DNA of 64,000 nucleotides from CAYWOS01 sp964459985 (GCA_964459985.1 CAYWOS010000006.1:1-64000), one strand, 5' to 3'; shown: positions 42,773-51,776, counted from the stretch's first letter. The notes: generated from the sequence alone by a model not told the origin. Numbers and translations: made by a program.

Positions 42773-43903
42773 TTATGACAGGTTCCCCTCGCAGGAGCGT
42801 GAAATGTTGAGCAGCACGCCGACGAACGCCATCGTCAGGCTGAGCGAGGTGCCGCCCTCGCTAAAGAAGGGAAGCGGCAGCCCCGTGGTGGGCAAAAGCC
42901 CCGTCACCACGCCCATGTTGATGAACGCCTGCACCGAGATCAGCCCCGTAATGCCGGCGGCGAGCAGGCAGCCGAAGTTATCGGGGCAGGTCACGGCGAC
43001 GCGCATTCCGGCGACGGCGAAGCACACGAACAGCGAAACGACGGCGAGGCAGCCGATCAAGCCGAAATCCTCGCCCACGACGGCGAAAATGAAGTCGCTC
43101 TCGGGATAGGGCAGATACGCGTATTTCTGTCTCCCCTGCCCCAGCCCCATGCCGAACAGCCCGCCCGAGCCGATGGCGATCAGCGACTGCGACAGCTGAT
43201 ATCCCTCGTCGCTCATCTTGGCGAAGGGGTCCATAAAGGACATGAGCCGTTCGCGGCGGTACGGCTCGCTCCACGCGTAGTACGCGCCGACGGCCAGCCC
43301 GCCCGCGCCGAGCACGGCGAGATGCTTCCATTTCGCCCCGGCGATCATCACGAGCAGCACGCTCACAATGATGATCGTGCCCGCCGTGGAGAGATTGGGC
43401 TGTTCGAGAATCACAAGGAACATCAGGCACGGCACGATCAGAACGGGGAGAATGCCCTTCCAGAACTTTTCCACGCGCTTCCCGCGCGAGGCGAGCGCCA
43501 GCGACAGGAACACCACGCTCGCGTACTTGGCGAACTCGCCCGGCTGGAAGGACTGCCCCAGCACGCGCAGCCAGCGCCGCGAGCCGTTGATCGAAACGCC
43601 GATGCCGGGAATCAGCACGAGGAGCAGCAGAACAAAGCTGACGCCGACGCCGGCGAGGGCGACGTATTTGCGCGCGAAAAACCGGTAAGGCAGCCGCGCG
43701 GTCAGCGCCATCGCCGCCGCGCCGACCGCCGCGCCGAAAAGCTGCTTCCGCACCGCGCCGAACGGATCGCCCAGATCCTGCGCGCTGTAATACGTCGCGC
43801 TGAACAGCGTGACCAGCCCGAACAGCATGAGCAGCACCGTCACGACGAGCACCGTTTTGTCCACGGGCTTGGCGGCGCGAAGCGGCGTTCTCGCCGAAAG
43901 CAT
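42773..43903 (-). CDS. ftsW: SEDS-family glycosyltransferase FtsW/RodA/SpoVE
   Basis: 376 residues with about ten membrane helices. SEDS motifs include GINGSRRWLRV near 124-134 (here SINGSRRWLRVLGQSFQPGEFAKYA), GGLFGMGLGQGRQKYAYLPYPESDFIFAVVGEDFG near 260-294, and TGLPLPFFSEGGTSL near 340-354. It polymerises lipid II with the SpoVD/FtsI partner. Because the cluster holds a SpoVD-type PBP it could be the sporulation SpoVE or the general FtsW; this position cannot separate them. Confidence 0.93.
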   Translation of the reverse strand: MLSARTPLRAAKPVDKTVLVVTVLLMLFGLVTLFSATYYSAQDLGDPFGAVRKQLFGAAVGAAAMALTARLPYRFFARKYVALAGVGVSFVLLLLVLIPGIGVSINGSRRWLRVLGQSFQPGEFAKYASVVFLSLALASRGKRVEKFWKGILPVLIVPCLMFLVILEQPNLSTAGTIIIVSVLLVMIAGAKWKHLAVLGAGGLAVGAYYAWSEPYRRERLMSFMDPFAKMSDEGYQLSQSLIAIGSGGLFGMGLGQGRQKYAYLPYPESDFIFAVVGEDFGLIGCLAVVSLFVCFAVAGMRVAVTCPDNFGCLLAAGITGLISVQAFINMGVVTGLLPTTGLPLPFFSEGGTSLSLTMAFVGVLLNISRSCEGNLS

Positions 43904-43954
43904 AGACGTATCCCCCTTTGCGCGATGAAACGCCTTGGGGGAAAGGCGTCAGGA

Positions 43955-45388
43955 TCAGTTCAGTTCGGCGACGATCCGCTTGAATACGCGCCCGCGCTCC
44001 TCGTAATCGGAAAACATGTCAAACGAGGCGCAGGCGGGCGACAAAAGCACGTTGCCGCCGTTCACGGCGAGCGCGCGGCACGCGTTCACGGCGTCCTTCA
44101 TCGAATCCCTGCGCGTGATCGCGGTATACCCCGCCGCGCGCAGCGCGTTCTCGATCTGATCCGCCGTCGCGCCGATCAGCACGCAATGCGCGATATTCGG
44201 CGTCCGCGCGATCTCGCGGGCGAGCGGGTCAAAGGAAACATGCTTGTCGTAGCCGCCCAATATCAGCACGGTCGGCGCCGTCATCGCCTGCACCGCCTTG
44301 ATGGTCGAATCGACGTTGGTGCCCTTGCTGTCGTTGATGTAGCGCACGCCGTCCAATTCTCGCGTGAACTCGATGCGGTGCTCGACGCCGGCGAACGTGC
44401 GCAGCGCGTGGCGGACGACGGGCGCGGGCACGCCGCGCGACATCGCCACGCAGACGGCGGCCAGCGCGTTTTCCAGATTATGCGGCCCCGGAATCCGCAC
44501 CTCGTCGGCGCGGCAGACGTTTTTCTCCTCGCCGTTCAGGCGGAACACGATCTGACCGTCGCGCACAAACGCGCCGCGCTCGACCTCCCGCGCGCGGGAA
44601 AACCGCAAAACATTCGCCCGCAGCCCCTCCGCCATATCGCGGCAGGCGGCGTCGTCGTCATTGAGCACGGCGAAATCCTCGCTCCCCTGACGGTCGAAGA
44701 TATGCCGCTTGAGCGCGGCGTATTTCTCCATCGTGCCGTGACGGTTCAAATGATCCTCGGTGATATTGAGCACGGCGGCGGTCAGGGGATGGAACAGATC
44801 GGTCGTTTCGAGCTGAAAGGAGGATACCTCGGCGACCGTCACGTCCCCGTCGCGGCTGTCAAGCGCCGCCGCCGACAGGGGATAGCCAATGTTGCCGGCG
44901 ACGTGGCAGCGCTTGCCCGCCTGCTCGAACATCAGCCCGAGCAGCGTGACCGTCGTCGTTTTACCGTTTGTGCCCGTCACGGCGACGAGCGCGCCTTTCA
45001 GCAGACGCGACGCCATTTCCATTTCGCCGAGCACGGGCACGCCTTTTTCGCGCGCGCGCCGCACGATGGGCGCGTCGATGGGCACGCCGGGGCTGATGAC
45101 GAGGCAGTCGCAGTCATCAAGCAGCTCCAGCCCGTCCTCGCCCAGCCGCCACGTAATGGGCAGCGCACCGAGCGCGTCGAGCGCATCCCCGAAATCCCCG
45201 CGCGGCTTCAGATCGCTGACCGTCACGGCCGCGCCCTCGCGGCAGAGCAGTTCCGCCGCCGCGACGCCGCTGCGCGCCATGCCGACCACCAGCGTTCGCT
45301 TGCCCAAAAACGCTCCCGCGCCGCCGGCGTCCGCGACCGGATGCCGTCTGCCATGCGTCCCAAGAATGATGTCCCGCAAACCGATCAT
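43955..45388 (-). CDS. murD: UDP-N-acetylmuramoylalanine-D-glutamate ligase
   Basis: 477 residues. The Rossmann start TLVVGMARSGVAAAELL is near 31-48, the P-loop VTGTNGKTTTVTLLGL near 132-147, and the Mur-ligase signature ISEDHLNRHGTMEKYAALK (NITEDHLNRHG) near 205-225; NDSKGTNVDSTIKA near 330 and LLSPACASFDMF near 437 complete the set. It adds D-Glu to UMA. It lies 24 bases after mraY. Confidence 0.94.
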   Translation of the reverse strand: MIGLRDIILGTHGRRHPVADAGGAGAFLGKRTLVVGMARSGVAAAELLCREGAAVTVSDLKPRGDFGDALDALGALPITWRLGEDGLELLDDCDCLVISPGVPIDAPIVRRAREKGVPVLGEMEMASRLLKGALVAVTGTNGKTTTVTLLGLMFEQAGKRCHVAGNIGYPLSAAALDSRDGDVTVAEVSSFQLETTDLFHPLTAAVLNITEDHLNRHGTMEKYAALKRHIFDRQGSEDFAVLNDDDAACRDMAEGLRANVLRFSRAREVERGAFVRDGQIVFRLNGEEKNVCRADEVRIPGPHNLENALAAVCVAMSRGVPAPVVRHALRTFAGVEHRIEFTRELDGVRYINDSKGTNVDSTIKAVQAMTAPTVLILGGYDKHVSFDPLAREIARTPNIAHCVLIGATADQIENALRAAGYTAITRRDSMKDAVNACRALAVNGGNVLLSPACASFDMFSDYEERGRVFKRIVAELN

Positions 45389-45412
45389 CTCCCGTCAGGA
45401 ATATTCAAGGCT

Positions 45413-46444
45413 CTACATCCAAGCGGCGACCGACCAGATCGCCAGCGCGGACAGCGCGATCGTCACCGCCGCGTACATCAGCACGATCTGGTTTTCCTTC
45501 ATGCCGCACAACTCGAAATGATGATGAATGGGCGACATTTTGAAGATGCGCTTGCCGTGCGTGAGCTTGAAATACGTCGTTTGCAGGATGACCGACACCG
45601 AGGACATCACGCAGGTAAAGCAGATCGGCAGCAGCAGAAATTCGCATTTCATCAGCATCGCCGCGCCGACCATCGCGCCGCCGATGAACATGCTGCCGGT
45701 GTCGCCCATGAAGATTTTCGCGGGGTGGCGGTTGAAGCGCAGAAAGCCGATGCACGCGCCGACCAGCGCAAAGGAAACGACGGCGACGGTTTCCGCGATC
45801 CGCGCGTTCAGCGCTTCGTCGGCGAACACATTGACAAACGCCGCGATCAGCCCGAACGCCGTCATGCCCACGATCGTGACGCTCGACAGGATGCCGTCCA
45901 CGCCGTCCTGCAGGTTGGCGCTGTTGGTCATGAACATGACGAGCAGCGTCATCAGCGGGATGTAAACCCAGCCCAGATCCCACGTTTCATGCGTGAAGGG
46001 CAGGATCACATCGCTGCCGACCGTCAGATAACACCACGTCGAGAACATCACCCCCACGACGATCTGCCCGAGAATCTTTTGCTTAGGCGAAAGCCCGTCG
46101 TGACGCTTTTTGACATCCTTGATATAGTCGTCGAGAAAGCCGATCAGCATCGATCCCAGACACACGAACAGCATCGCAAAGAGCGGGCTGTCCGCCCCGA
46201 ACAGCGATCTTTCGCCCGTCAGCGCGCGCACGGCGGCGACGGCGAGCGCCGTCACGACGGTGATGCCGCCGATCAGCACGCCGCCCATGTTGGGCGTCCC
46301 CTGCTTGGATTTGTGCGCCTGCGGGCCGAGCTCGTAGATCGTCTGCCCGAACTTGAGCTTTTTAAGGTACGGCAGGAATATGGGCATCAGCAGCAGCATC
46401 AGCGCCATCGCCAGCGCCGCGGGAATCAATATCTCGGTGATCAT
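45413..46444 (-). CDS. mraY: Phospho-N-acetylmuramoyl-pentapeptide transferase
   Basis: 343 residues with ten membrane helices. Motifs: GTPNMGGVLIG near 49-59, FLDDYIKDVKKRHDGL near 102-118 (DDxxK), NSANLQDGVDGI near 160-171, and the C-terminal HHHFELCGMKENQIV near 308-322 (the HHH). It transfers phospho-MurNAc-pentapeptide to undecaprenyl phosphate, forming lipid I. Its start overlaps murE by four bases. Confidence 0.96.
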   Translation of the reverse strand: MITEILIPAALAMALMLLLMPIFLPYLKKLKFGQTIYELGPQAHKSKQGTPNMGGVLIGGITVVTALAVAAVRALTGERSLFGADSPLFAMLFVCLGSMLIGFLDDYIKDVKKRHDGLSPKQKILGQIVVGVMFSTWCYLTVGSDVILPFTHETWDLGWVYIPLMTLLVMFMTNSANLQDGVDGILSSVTIVGMTAFGLIAAFVNVFADEALNARIAETVAVVSFALVGACIGFLRFNRHPAKIFMGDTGSMFIGGAMVGAAMLMKCEFLLLPICFTCVMSSVSVILQTTYFKLTHGKRIFKMSPIHHHFELCGMKENQIVLMYAAVTIALSALAIWSVAAWM

Positions 46445-47910
46445 TCGTTTGTCCCCCGCCCGTTCATCTCGTCAAGCAGCTCGGCGACGACCACTTTTTC
46501 GTCGAAGGGATGCTTGACGCCCTTGATTTCCTGATATGTCTCGTGCCCCTTGCCCACCAGCACCACGATATCGTCCTTCCGCGCGATTTCCAGCGCGCGG
46601 CGGATGGCGGCGCGGCGGTTCTCGATCACGATGTACTGTCCGTTCGTTTGCCGGATGCCTTCCTCAACGGCGGCGAGAATGGCGTAGGGGTCCTCGCCGC
46701 GCGGGTTGTCGCTGGTCAGGATGGAAAAGTCCGCCAGCCTGCCGCCGATCTCGCCCATCACGGGGCGCTTGCCGTGGTCGCGGTCGCCGCCGCAGCCGAA
46801 TATGGCGATCACGCGCCCCTTGGCAAAGGTGCGCACGGATTTGAGGATGTTCTCCAGCGCATCGGGCGTATGCGAGTAGTCCAGAAACACCTTATACGGC
46901 GTATGCGTGTCGAGCACCTCGGCACGCCCGGGCACGGCGGTCACCGTACCCAGCGTTTCGGCGACGGTTTCGGGCGATACGCCCAGCGGCAGCGTCATGG
47001 CGGCGGCGGCGAGCGCGTTGTATACGTTGAACATGCCGGTCAGGCGCATATGGACGGGATAGCTCCCGCCGTCCGGCGCGATCATGCGGAAGGAAACGCC
47101 GGAATCGGAAATCTCGATATCGCGCGCCGTCAGATCGGCGTTTTCGCAGATACCGTAGGTCGCGCAGGGCACGTCGGCGTCCCGCAGAATGGCGCGCGCG
47201 CGCTCGTCGTCGGCGTTGATCGCCGCGCGGTCGATCCAGCAGGAGCGAAAGAAGGCTTTCTTGCTCTCGAAATACTTGTCCATCGTGCCGAAAAAGTCCA
47301 GATGATCCTGCGTCAGATTGGTGAAACAGCCCATCGTGAAGCGCATCCCGCAAAGCCGCTTAAGCGCCAGCGCGTGCGCCGATACCTCGATGCACACCGC
47401 CGTCACGCCCTCGTCCCGCATCCGTGCGAGCAGGCGCTGCAGATCGATGGGTTCGGGCGTCGTCAGATCGCTTTTGATGTATTCGTTCCCGATCATGTTG
47501 CCCGTCGTGCCGATCAGTCCTACTTTATGCCCGAGCCGTTCGAGGATTCTTTTGACCAGATACGTCGTCGTCGTTTTGCCGTTCGTGCCGGTCACGCCGT
47601 ATGTCAGCATATCGCGCGAGGGGTGGCCGTAAAACGCGCAGGCGATCAGCGCCATCGCCTCGCGCGTGTCGCGCGCCACGATCTGCGGGACGGACAGCGG
47701 AAGCCTGCGCCCCGTGACCAGCGCCGCCGCGCCGTTTTCAATCGCCTGCGGCGCGTAATCGTGCGCGTCGAACCGCGCGCCCCTGTTGCAGAAAAAAAGC
47801 CCGTTCGCCGTCTTTTCGCGGCTGTCCATCGTGATCGCGCCGATCTCGGCGTCGCCCGTTATCTCAATCAGCCCTTCGCCCAGTTCCTTTGCCAGTTCGG
47901 ATAAAAGCAT
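46441..47910 (-). CDS. murE: UDP-N-acetylmuramoyl-tripeptide synthetase
   Basis: 489 residues. Motifs: VTGTNGKTTTTYLVKRILE near 105-123 (P-loop), LTQDHLDFFGTMDKYFESKKAFF near 198-220, YSHTPDALENIL near 330 and a C-terminal FGCGGDRDHGKRPVMGEIG near 354-372. The D-NPR-G motif is seen as SDNPRGED near 387-394, the feature of meso-diaminopimelate-specific enzymes (DNPR), so the wall is likely DAP type. It is followed immediately by mraY. Confidence 0.95.
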   Translation of the reverse strand: MLLSELAKELGEGLIEITGDAEIGAITMDSREKTANGLFFCNRGARFDAHDYAPQAIENGAAALVTGRRLPLSVPQIVARDTREAMALIACAFYGHPSRDMLTYGVTGTNGKTTTTYLVKRILERLGHKVGLIGTTGNMIGNEYIKSDLTTPEPIDLQRLLARMRDEGVTAVCIEVSAHALALKRLCGMRFTMGCFTNLTQDHLDFFGTMDKYFESKKAFFRSCWIDRAAINADDERARAILRDADVPCATYGICENADLTARDIEISDSGVSFRMIAPDGGSYPVHMRLTGMFNVYNALAAAAMTLPLGVSPETVAETLGTVTAVPGRAEVLDTHTPYKVFLDYSHTPDALENILKSVRTFAKGRVIAIFGCGGDRDHGKRPVMGEIGGRLADFSILTSDNPRGEDPYAILAAVEEGIRQTNGQYIVIENRRAAIRRALEIARKDDIVVLVGKGHETYQEIKGVKHPFDEKVVVAELLDEMNGRGTNE

Positions 47911-47934
47911 GGTTTTCCTCCGTTGCGTCGTTCT

Positions 47935-50049
47935 TCAGGGAAGCGCGAACGTCACCAGCACCTCGCTCTCCGGCGGCACATAAGCGCCGGCGGCGGGCGA
48001 CTGGGCGGCCGCCAGACCGCTCCCCTCCATCGTCATGTACAATCCCCGCGCGCGCAGCGCCCGCGCCGCCTCGACCACCGAAAGCCCCGCTACGTCGGGC
48101 ACGGACACATACTCCGCCGCGCGCGCCGGCTCGCCCTCGTAGGTGTACAGCATGATCTCGCCGCCGCGCGGCAGCTTTGCCCCGCCAAGCGGCGCCTGCG
48201 CCGATACCGTGTCGGACAATCCGTCCGTATCGGTCAAAAAGCCCGCCTCGCCGAGCGTTTTCCGCGCCTGCGCGAGCGTCATGCCCGTCACGTCGGGAAC
48301 GGCCAGCATCTCGCGCTGCTCGCCGTCGTCGCGCCGGACGCCGAGATACGGCAGAACCTCCTCCATAATCTGCCGCGCGAAGGGCGCGGCGGTCGCGCTG
48401 CCGTAATCGACGGGCACGTTGGCCTCGTTCACGGTGATGAGCAGCGCGATTTCCGGCTCGTCGGCGGGCGCGAAGCCGATAAAGGAGCCGATGTGCACGT
48501 TGCTGACGATACGCCCGTCCTTGTACACCTGCGCCGTGCCCGTTTTGCCGCCGACGCGGTAGCCGTCGACCGCGCCGTTCTTGCCGCCGCCGTTTTCCAC
48601 AACGTTTTCGAGCAGCGCGCGCATCGTGCGCGAGGTTTCCTCGCCGATGGGCTGCGCGAGCACGGCCGGCGCGGTTTTCTCCAATGTCTCGCCTTCGCGG
48701 GACAGCACGCTGTCCACGATGTAGGGCTTCATCAGCCGCCCGCCGTTGACCACGGCGCACACGGCGGACAAAAGCTGTATCGGCGTCACCGCCACGCTTT
48801 GCCCGAACCCGATGCGCGCCAGATCGACGGTTTTGACGTACTTTTCGCCGATCAGGATGCCGGCGCTCTCGCCCGGCAGATCGACGCCCGTCCGCCTGCC
48901 CAGCCCGAAGGCGCGGAGGTAGCGGTAAAAGGTTTCGTCGCCCATTTTGAGCGCGATGGAGACGAACGCCGGATTGCAGGAATTGGCGATGGCGTCGGTC
49001 AGATCCTGCGCGCCGTGGCTGTTCTTCCAGCACCTGATGCGGTCGCCCTCCACGGTGACGCTGCCCGCGCAGTGAAAGGCGCTGTCGAGCGTCACGCTGC
49101 CGCTGTCGAGCGCCGCCGCGCAGGTCAGGATTTTGAAGGTCGAGCCCGGCTCGTACACGTCGGTCACGATCGTCGTGCGCATCAGCTCGTTGAGCAGCGA
49201 AAGATTGTCGCGCGGCGGGTCGTTGGGGTCGTAATCGGGCTTCATGCACAGCGCGCGGATGGCGCCCGTGCGCGCGTCCATCACGATGCACTGCACCGAT
49301 ACGGCGTTATTGACCAGCAGGCACTCGCGCATGGCGCGTTCGACGACGCCCTGAATGGTCGCGTCGATCGTCAGCTTGAGCGTGTTGCCCTCCTCGGGCG
49401 CGACATACACCGTTTCGCCGTCGGGCAGCAGCCTCGCGCGCGCGTCCACCTCAGTCTTGAGCGATCCCGGAACGCCCTTGAGCGCGTCCTCGTAGCGCAG
49501 TTCGAGGCCCGATTGTCCCACGGCGTCGATGTTGGTCAGCCCGAGCGCCTGCGTCAAAAACGCGCCTTTAGGATACCACCGCACGGCGTCCTCGTCAAAT
49601 GCTATTCCGCGCAAAAGCGCCTTCATTTCGGCGCTTTTAAGACGAAGGGCGCGAATCTCGTCCACCGTCTCGCGCGGCACCTGCCGCTTGAGGGTCACCG
49701 AGGCGTAGGACTTGTTCGATATCCTGCGCAGCATCGCGTCCCTGTCCGCCGAAAGGACGCCGCACAGAACGTCGCAGAACGCTTCCTCGTCGGTCACGAG
49801 CTGCGGATTGGCGGTGACGATGTACGCCGTCGCCGAGGTGGTGAGCACTTCGCCGTGACAATCGACAATGCTGCCGCGTTTGGCCGTCACAACGCCCTCT
49901 CTCGTCCACTGACGCACGCCGCGCGCGGTCAGCGCCGCGCCCTCGACCATCGTCAGCCGCCCGATGCGGACGGATATCAGGAGGAACAAAACGACCAAAG
50001 ACAGCAGCATTGTCAGGATACGCCGCCTGATCCTGATCTCGGTTCGCAT
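47935..50049 (-). CDS. spoVD: PASTA-domain penicillin-binding protein (SpoVD/FtsI type)
   Basis: 704 residues. A short cytosolic N-terminus and membrane helix (13-29) are followed by a dimerisation domain, then a class B transpeptidase domain with STFK (303-306), SCN (357-359) and KTGTA (502-506). Two PASTA domains lie near 580-645 and 646-704, each opening VPDVxGM/L. With PASTA domains in the division cluster it is SpoVD-like, which crosslinks septal or spore-cortex peptidoglycan. It is between ftsL and murE. Confidence 0.94.
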   Translation of the reverse strand: MRTEIRIRRRILTMLLSLVVLFLLISVRIGRLTMVEGAALTARGVRQWTREGVVTAKRGSIVDCHGEVLTTSATAYIVTANPQLVTDEEAFCDVLCGVLSADRDAMLRRISNKSYASVTLKRQVPRETVDEIRALRLKSAEMKALLRGIAFDEDAVRWYPKGAFLTQALGLTNIDAVGQSGLELRYEDALKGVPGSLKTEVDARARLLPDGETVYVAPEEGNTLKLTIDATIQGVVERAMRECLLVNNAVSVQCIVMDARTGAIRALCMKPDYDPNDPPRDNLSLLNELMRTTIVTDVYEPGSTFKILTCAAALDSGSVTLDSAFHCAGSVTVEGDRIRCWKNSHGAQDLTDAIANSCNPAFVSIALKMGDETFYRYLRAFGLGRRTGVDLPGESAGILIGEKYVKTVDLARIGFGQSVAVTPIQLLSAVCAVVNGGRLMKPYIVDSVLSREGETLEKTAPAVLAQPIGEETSRTMRALLENVVENGGGKNGAVDGYRVGGKTGTAQVYKDGRIVSNVHIGSFIGFAPADEPEIALLITVNEANVPVDYGSATAAPFARQIMEEVLPYLGVRRDDGEQREMLAVPDVTGMTLAQARKTLGEAGFLTDTDGLSDTVSAQAPLGGAKLPRGGEIMLYTYEGEPARAAEYVSVPDVAGLSVVEAARALRARGLYMTMEGSGLAAAQSPAAGAYVPPESEVLVTFALP

Positions 50050-50110
50050 GGGTCATCCCCCGTTCGCGGCGGAGGGCGCGCATCCGGAAAACGCCGCAAA
50101 ACGGCGTTTG

Positions 50111-50632
50111 TCAGCGCGCGAGCCCCGCCGATTGGATATCGGTCACGGGGGAATGACCGGCGATTTGATAGCTTCCGCCGCCGTACGGCTCGCGGCTGGC
50201 GTATAAATAGAAGGTTTCGACGCCGTCCTCGGACACCATGCCGAACTTCTGCACGGCCAGATAGCAGATGCGCGTCGAATCGCGCGCGGCGATCACCTGC
50301 TGTTCAAGCTCCTGCGTTTTGAGCGCCGTGGCGGTGATTTCCTGATACATCTGCGTGATCGCCTTGCTGATCTCGGAGCGCTCGTAGAGCTTGGTCGCCA
50401 CGGTGAAAATCATCACGAGCGTCAGCGCCGCGAGGAAGATGAAGCCGCTCCTGCGCGTGACGGTGGGCGATCTGAACCTGCGCGCGGGCGGCTCCGTGCC
50501 GGCGTAGAAGGAGGCGCGCCCGGCGTCGTCGCCGTCCGGCACGTATACGCTGCTGCGCACGTTCATGCGGACGCCCGGCATGCTTTGCGTGCCGGCGACA
50601 GCGTACTGCGCGTTTCCCCTTCCCTGCGGCAT
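50111..50632 (-). CDS. ftsL: FtsL-like septum formation protein
   Basis: 173 residues. A disordered, basic cytosolic N-terminus (1-60) is followed by a membrane helix (61-80: SGFIFLAALTLVMIFTVATKL) and a coiled coil of heptads (KAITQMYQEITATALKTQELEQQVIAAR), then a short C-terminal tail. FtsL proteins are too divergent for a firm motif; the assignment relies on topology and its place between mraZ and the PBP. It probably partners FtsQ. Confidence 0.8.
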   Translation of the reverse strand: MPQGRGNAQYAVAGTQSMPGVRMNVRSSVYVPDGDDAGRASFYAGTEPPARRFRSPTVTRRSGFIFLAALTLVMIFTVATKLYERSEISKAITQMYQEITATALKTQELEQQVIAARDSTRICYLAVQKFGMVSEDGVETFYLYASREPYGGGSYQIAGHSPVTDIQSAGLAR

Positions 50633-50654
50633 TTCAGTATATCCTCCCGGTTGT

Positions 50655-51245
50655 TCAAATATTCTTCTGCTGCGCCTGCGCGATGAGCGCCAGCACGTCG
50701 GGATGATCGGTCAGGAAGTCCTGATCCTGCTTGGCGCCCGCCATGCTGTCAATGACGCGGATGTAGGTGACGGCGCCGTTGATCTCGACCTCGCGCACAT
50801 CCTTGAGCAGCCATGAGCGGAGCTTTTGCGGCAGCAGCAGCCTGCCCTGCGCGTCGACCTCGCTGTCGGTGTAGCTGTACTTGCTGAACTGCTCGAGCAC
50901 CGGGCGCAGGCGCGCGTCCCTGTCGCACAGCGAAAGCAGCTCGTCCCGCTGCGCGGCCCACGCCGCGAGCGGATACACGGCGACCGCGCTGAAATCCATG
51001 GACGGCGCGACGGCGAACGTATGCCCCAGATGCTCCCTGAACGACGAGGGGATGATCATGCGTCCCTTGGCGTCGACGCCGTGCGTGTACGTCCCCGAAA
51101 AGCCGTACCACGCAGGCGGAGGCGGCGGCGCGCCCCGGCGAAGGCGGTAGCGCCTGACGCGCCTGACGGTCGCGGAAGCGGAAGCGCGCTGATCCCCGTC
51201 CGGCAACTGTCCGGACGGTGAACGTCCCATTTGCTCATCCGCCAT
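50655..51245 (-). CDS. mraZ: Transcriptional regulator MraZ with N-terminal extension
   Basis: 196 residues from the ATG at 51245 (GGTGG upstream). The two SpoVT/AbrB-like repeats are intact: GTYTHGVDAKGRMIIPSSFREHLG near 50-73 and SYTDSEVDAQGRLLLPQKLRSW near 121-142. The 45-residue basic/proline extension before the first repeat (RRVRRYRLRRGAPPPPP) is unusual, since family proteins normally start at the YxHxxDxKGR motif. MraZ represses its own operon by binding repeats in the promoter. rsmH, which nearly always follows, is absent. Confidence 0.92.
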   Translation of the reverse strand: MADEQMGRSPSGQLPDGDQRASASATVRRVRRYRLRRGAPPPPPAWYGFSGTYTHGVDAKGRMIIPSSFREHLGHTFAVAPSMDFSAVAVYPLAAWAAQRDELLSLCDRDARLRPVLEQFSKYSYTDSEVDAQGRLLLPQKLRSWLLKDVREVEINGAVTYIRVIDSMAGAKQDQDFLTDHPDVLALIAQAQQKNI

Positions 51246-51298
51246 GTTTCCACCACACAATCTGCCATCAATCCGCCACTATTCTTGCCTTGGTCACC

Positions 51299-51327
51299 AT
51301 TTTAACCCACTTTTTGAGCGATTGCAA
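51299..51327 (-). promoter_or_regulatory. Sigma-A promoter of the division cluster, with possible MraZ site
   Basis: Minus strand -35 TTGCAA, 17-base spacer, -10 TAAAAT. The spacer and -10 contain AAAGTGGGTT followed directly by AAAATGGTGA, two ten-base near-repeats that resemble the GTGG/TGGG direct repeats bound by MraZ. Confidence 0.75.
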
Positions 51328-51403
51328 GCGTCCTGCCAAACCGCCGCGCGTTCTTTGGGAAACACAACCGTAACATAATTCCTGATCATGACAAAATAAT
51401 AAG

Positions 51404-51445
51404 AACGCTTGTTTGTATACAACATTTTGTATACGAACAAGCGTT
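51404..51445. repeat. 17-base inverted repeat, possible paired SOS boxes or terminator
   Basis: AACGCTTGTTTGTATAC and GTATACGAACAAGCGTT differ at one base and enclose 8 bases. CGAAC-AAGC-GTTTT in the right arm matches the Gram-positive LexA (DinR) pattern CGAACRNRYGTTYC except at the last base; the left arm has two mismatches. T residues on both sides also permit a bidirectional terminator. Confidence 0.45.
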
Positions 51446-51732
51446 TTTATTCGCCTCAATACATATGGATATTTTGCATAGTAATGTATGTATATTTTTA
51501 TGGATAACAGATGAACTTTTCTCCTTGCGGCTTGGAGCGGGCTTTTGGGAAAGTTCATATTTTGTTCAGAATTCCACATATTGTGCGAGCGCCGCCATCT
51601 CTCCACCACCGCTTGGGACGGCGCGCCCCTCGCGCGGCGAAATGAACAAAAATATCCGACCGAACAGCGGTTTTTCATCCCCCGTCCGCCACATCGTGGG
51701 AACGGGCCGCCCCGGCCGGGCCAAAAACAAAA

Positions 51733-51767
51733 AAGCGCGGAGAGCCATATATCCGCCCTCCGCGCTT
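51733..51767 (-). terminator. Terminator of the metallophosphatase operon
   Basis: AAGCGCGGAG and CTCCGCGCTT form a 10-base-pair stem, followed on the minus strand by TTTTGTTTTTG. Confidence 0.85.
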
Positions 51768-51776
51768 ATAGGATGA

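Larger units (their letters stand above)
51328..51776. other. AT-richer gene-free interval between mraZ promoter and metallophosphatase gene
   Basis: Contains a 17-base inverted repeat (51404-51445) with near-consensus Gram-positive SOS-box arms, a long possible stem ATGAACTTT/AAAGTTCAT (51511-51558), and the terminator of the upstream minus-strand gene. No credible protein gene is seen; it may encode a small RNA, but no promoter was identified with confidence. Confidence 0.5.

Noticed and set aside
43322..46534. Very long plus-strand open frame over ftsW, murD and mraY
   Set aside because: It is the antisense shadow of highly GC-rich genes; composition is His/Arg-rich, with no domain, start site or ribosome site.
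47923..50322. Long plus-strand open frame opposite the PBP gene
   Set aside because: Antisense shadow of spoVD with Arg/His-rich low-complexity translation.
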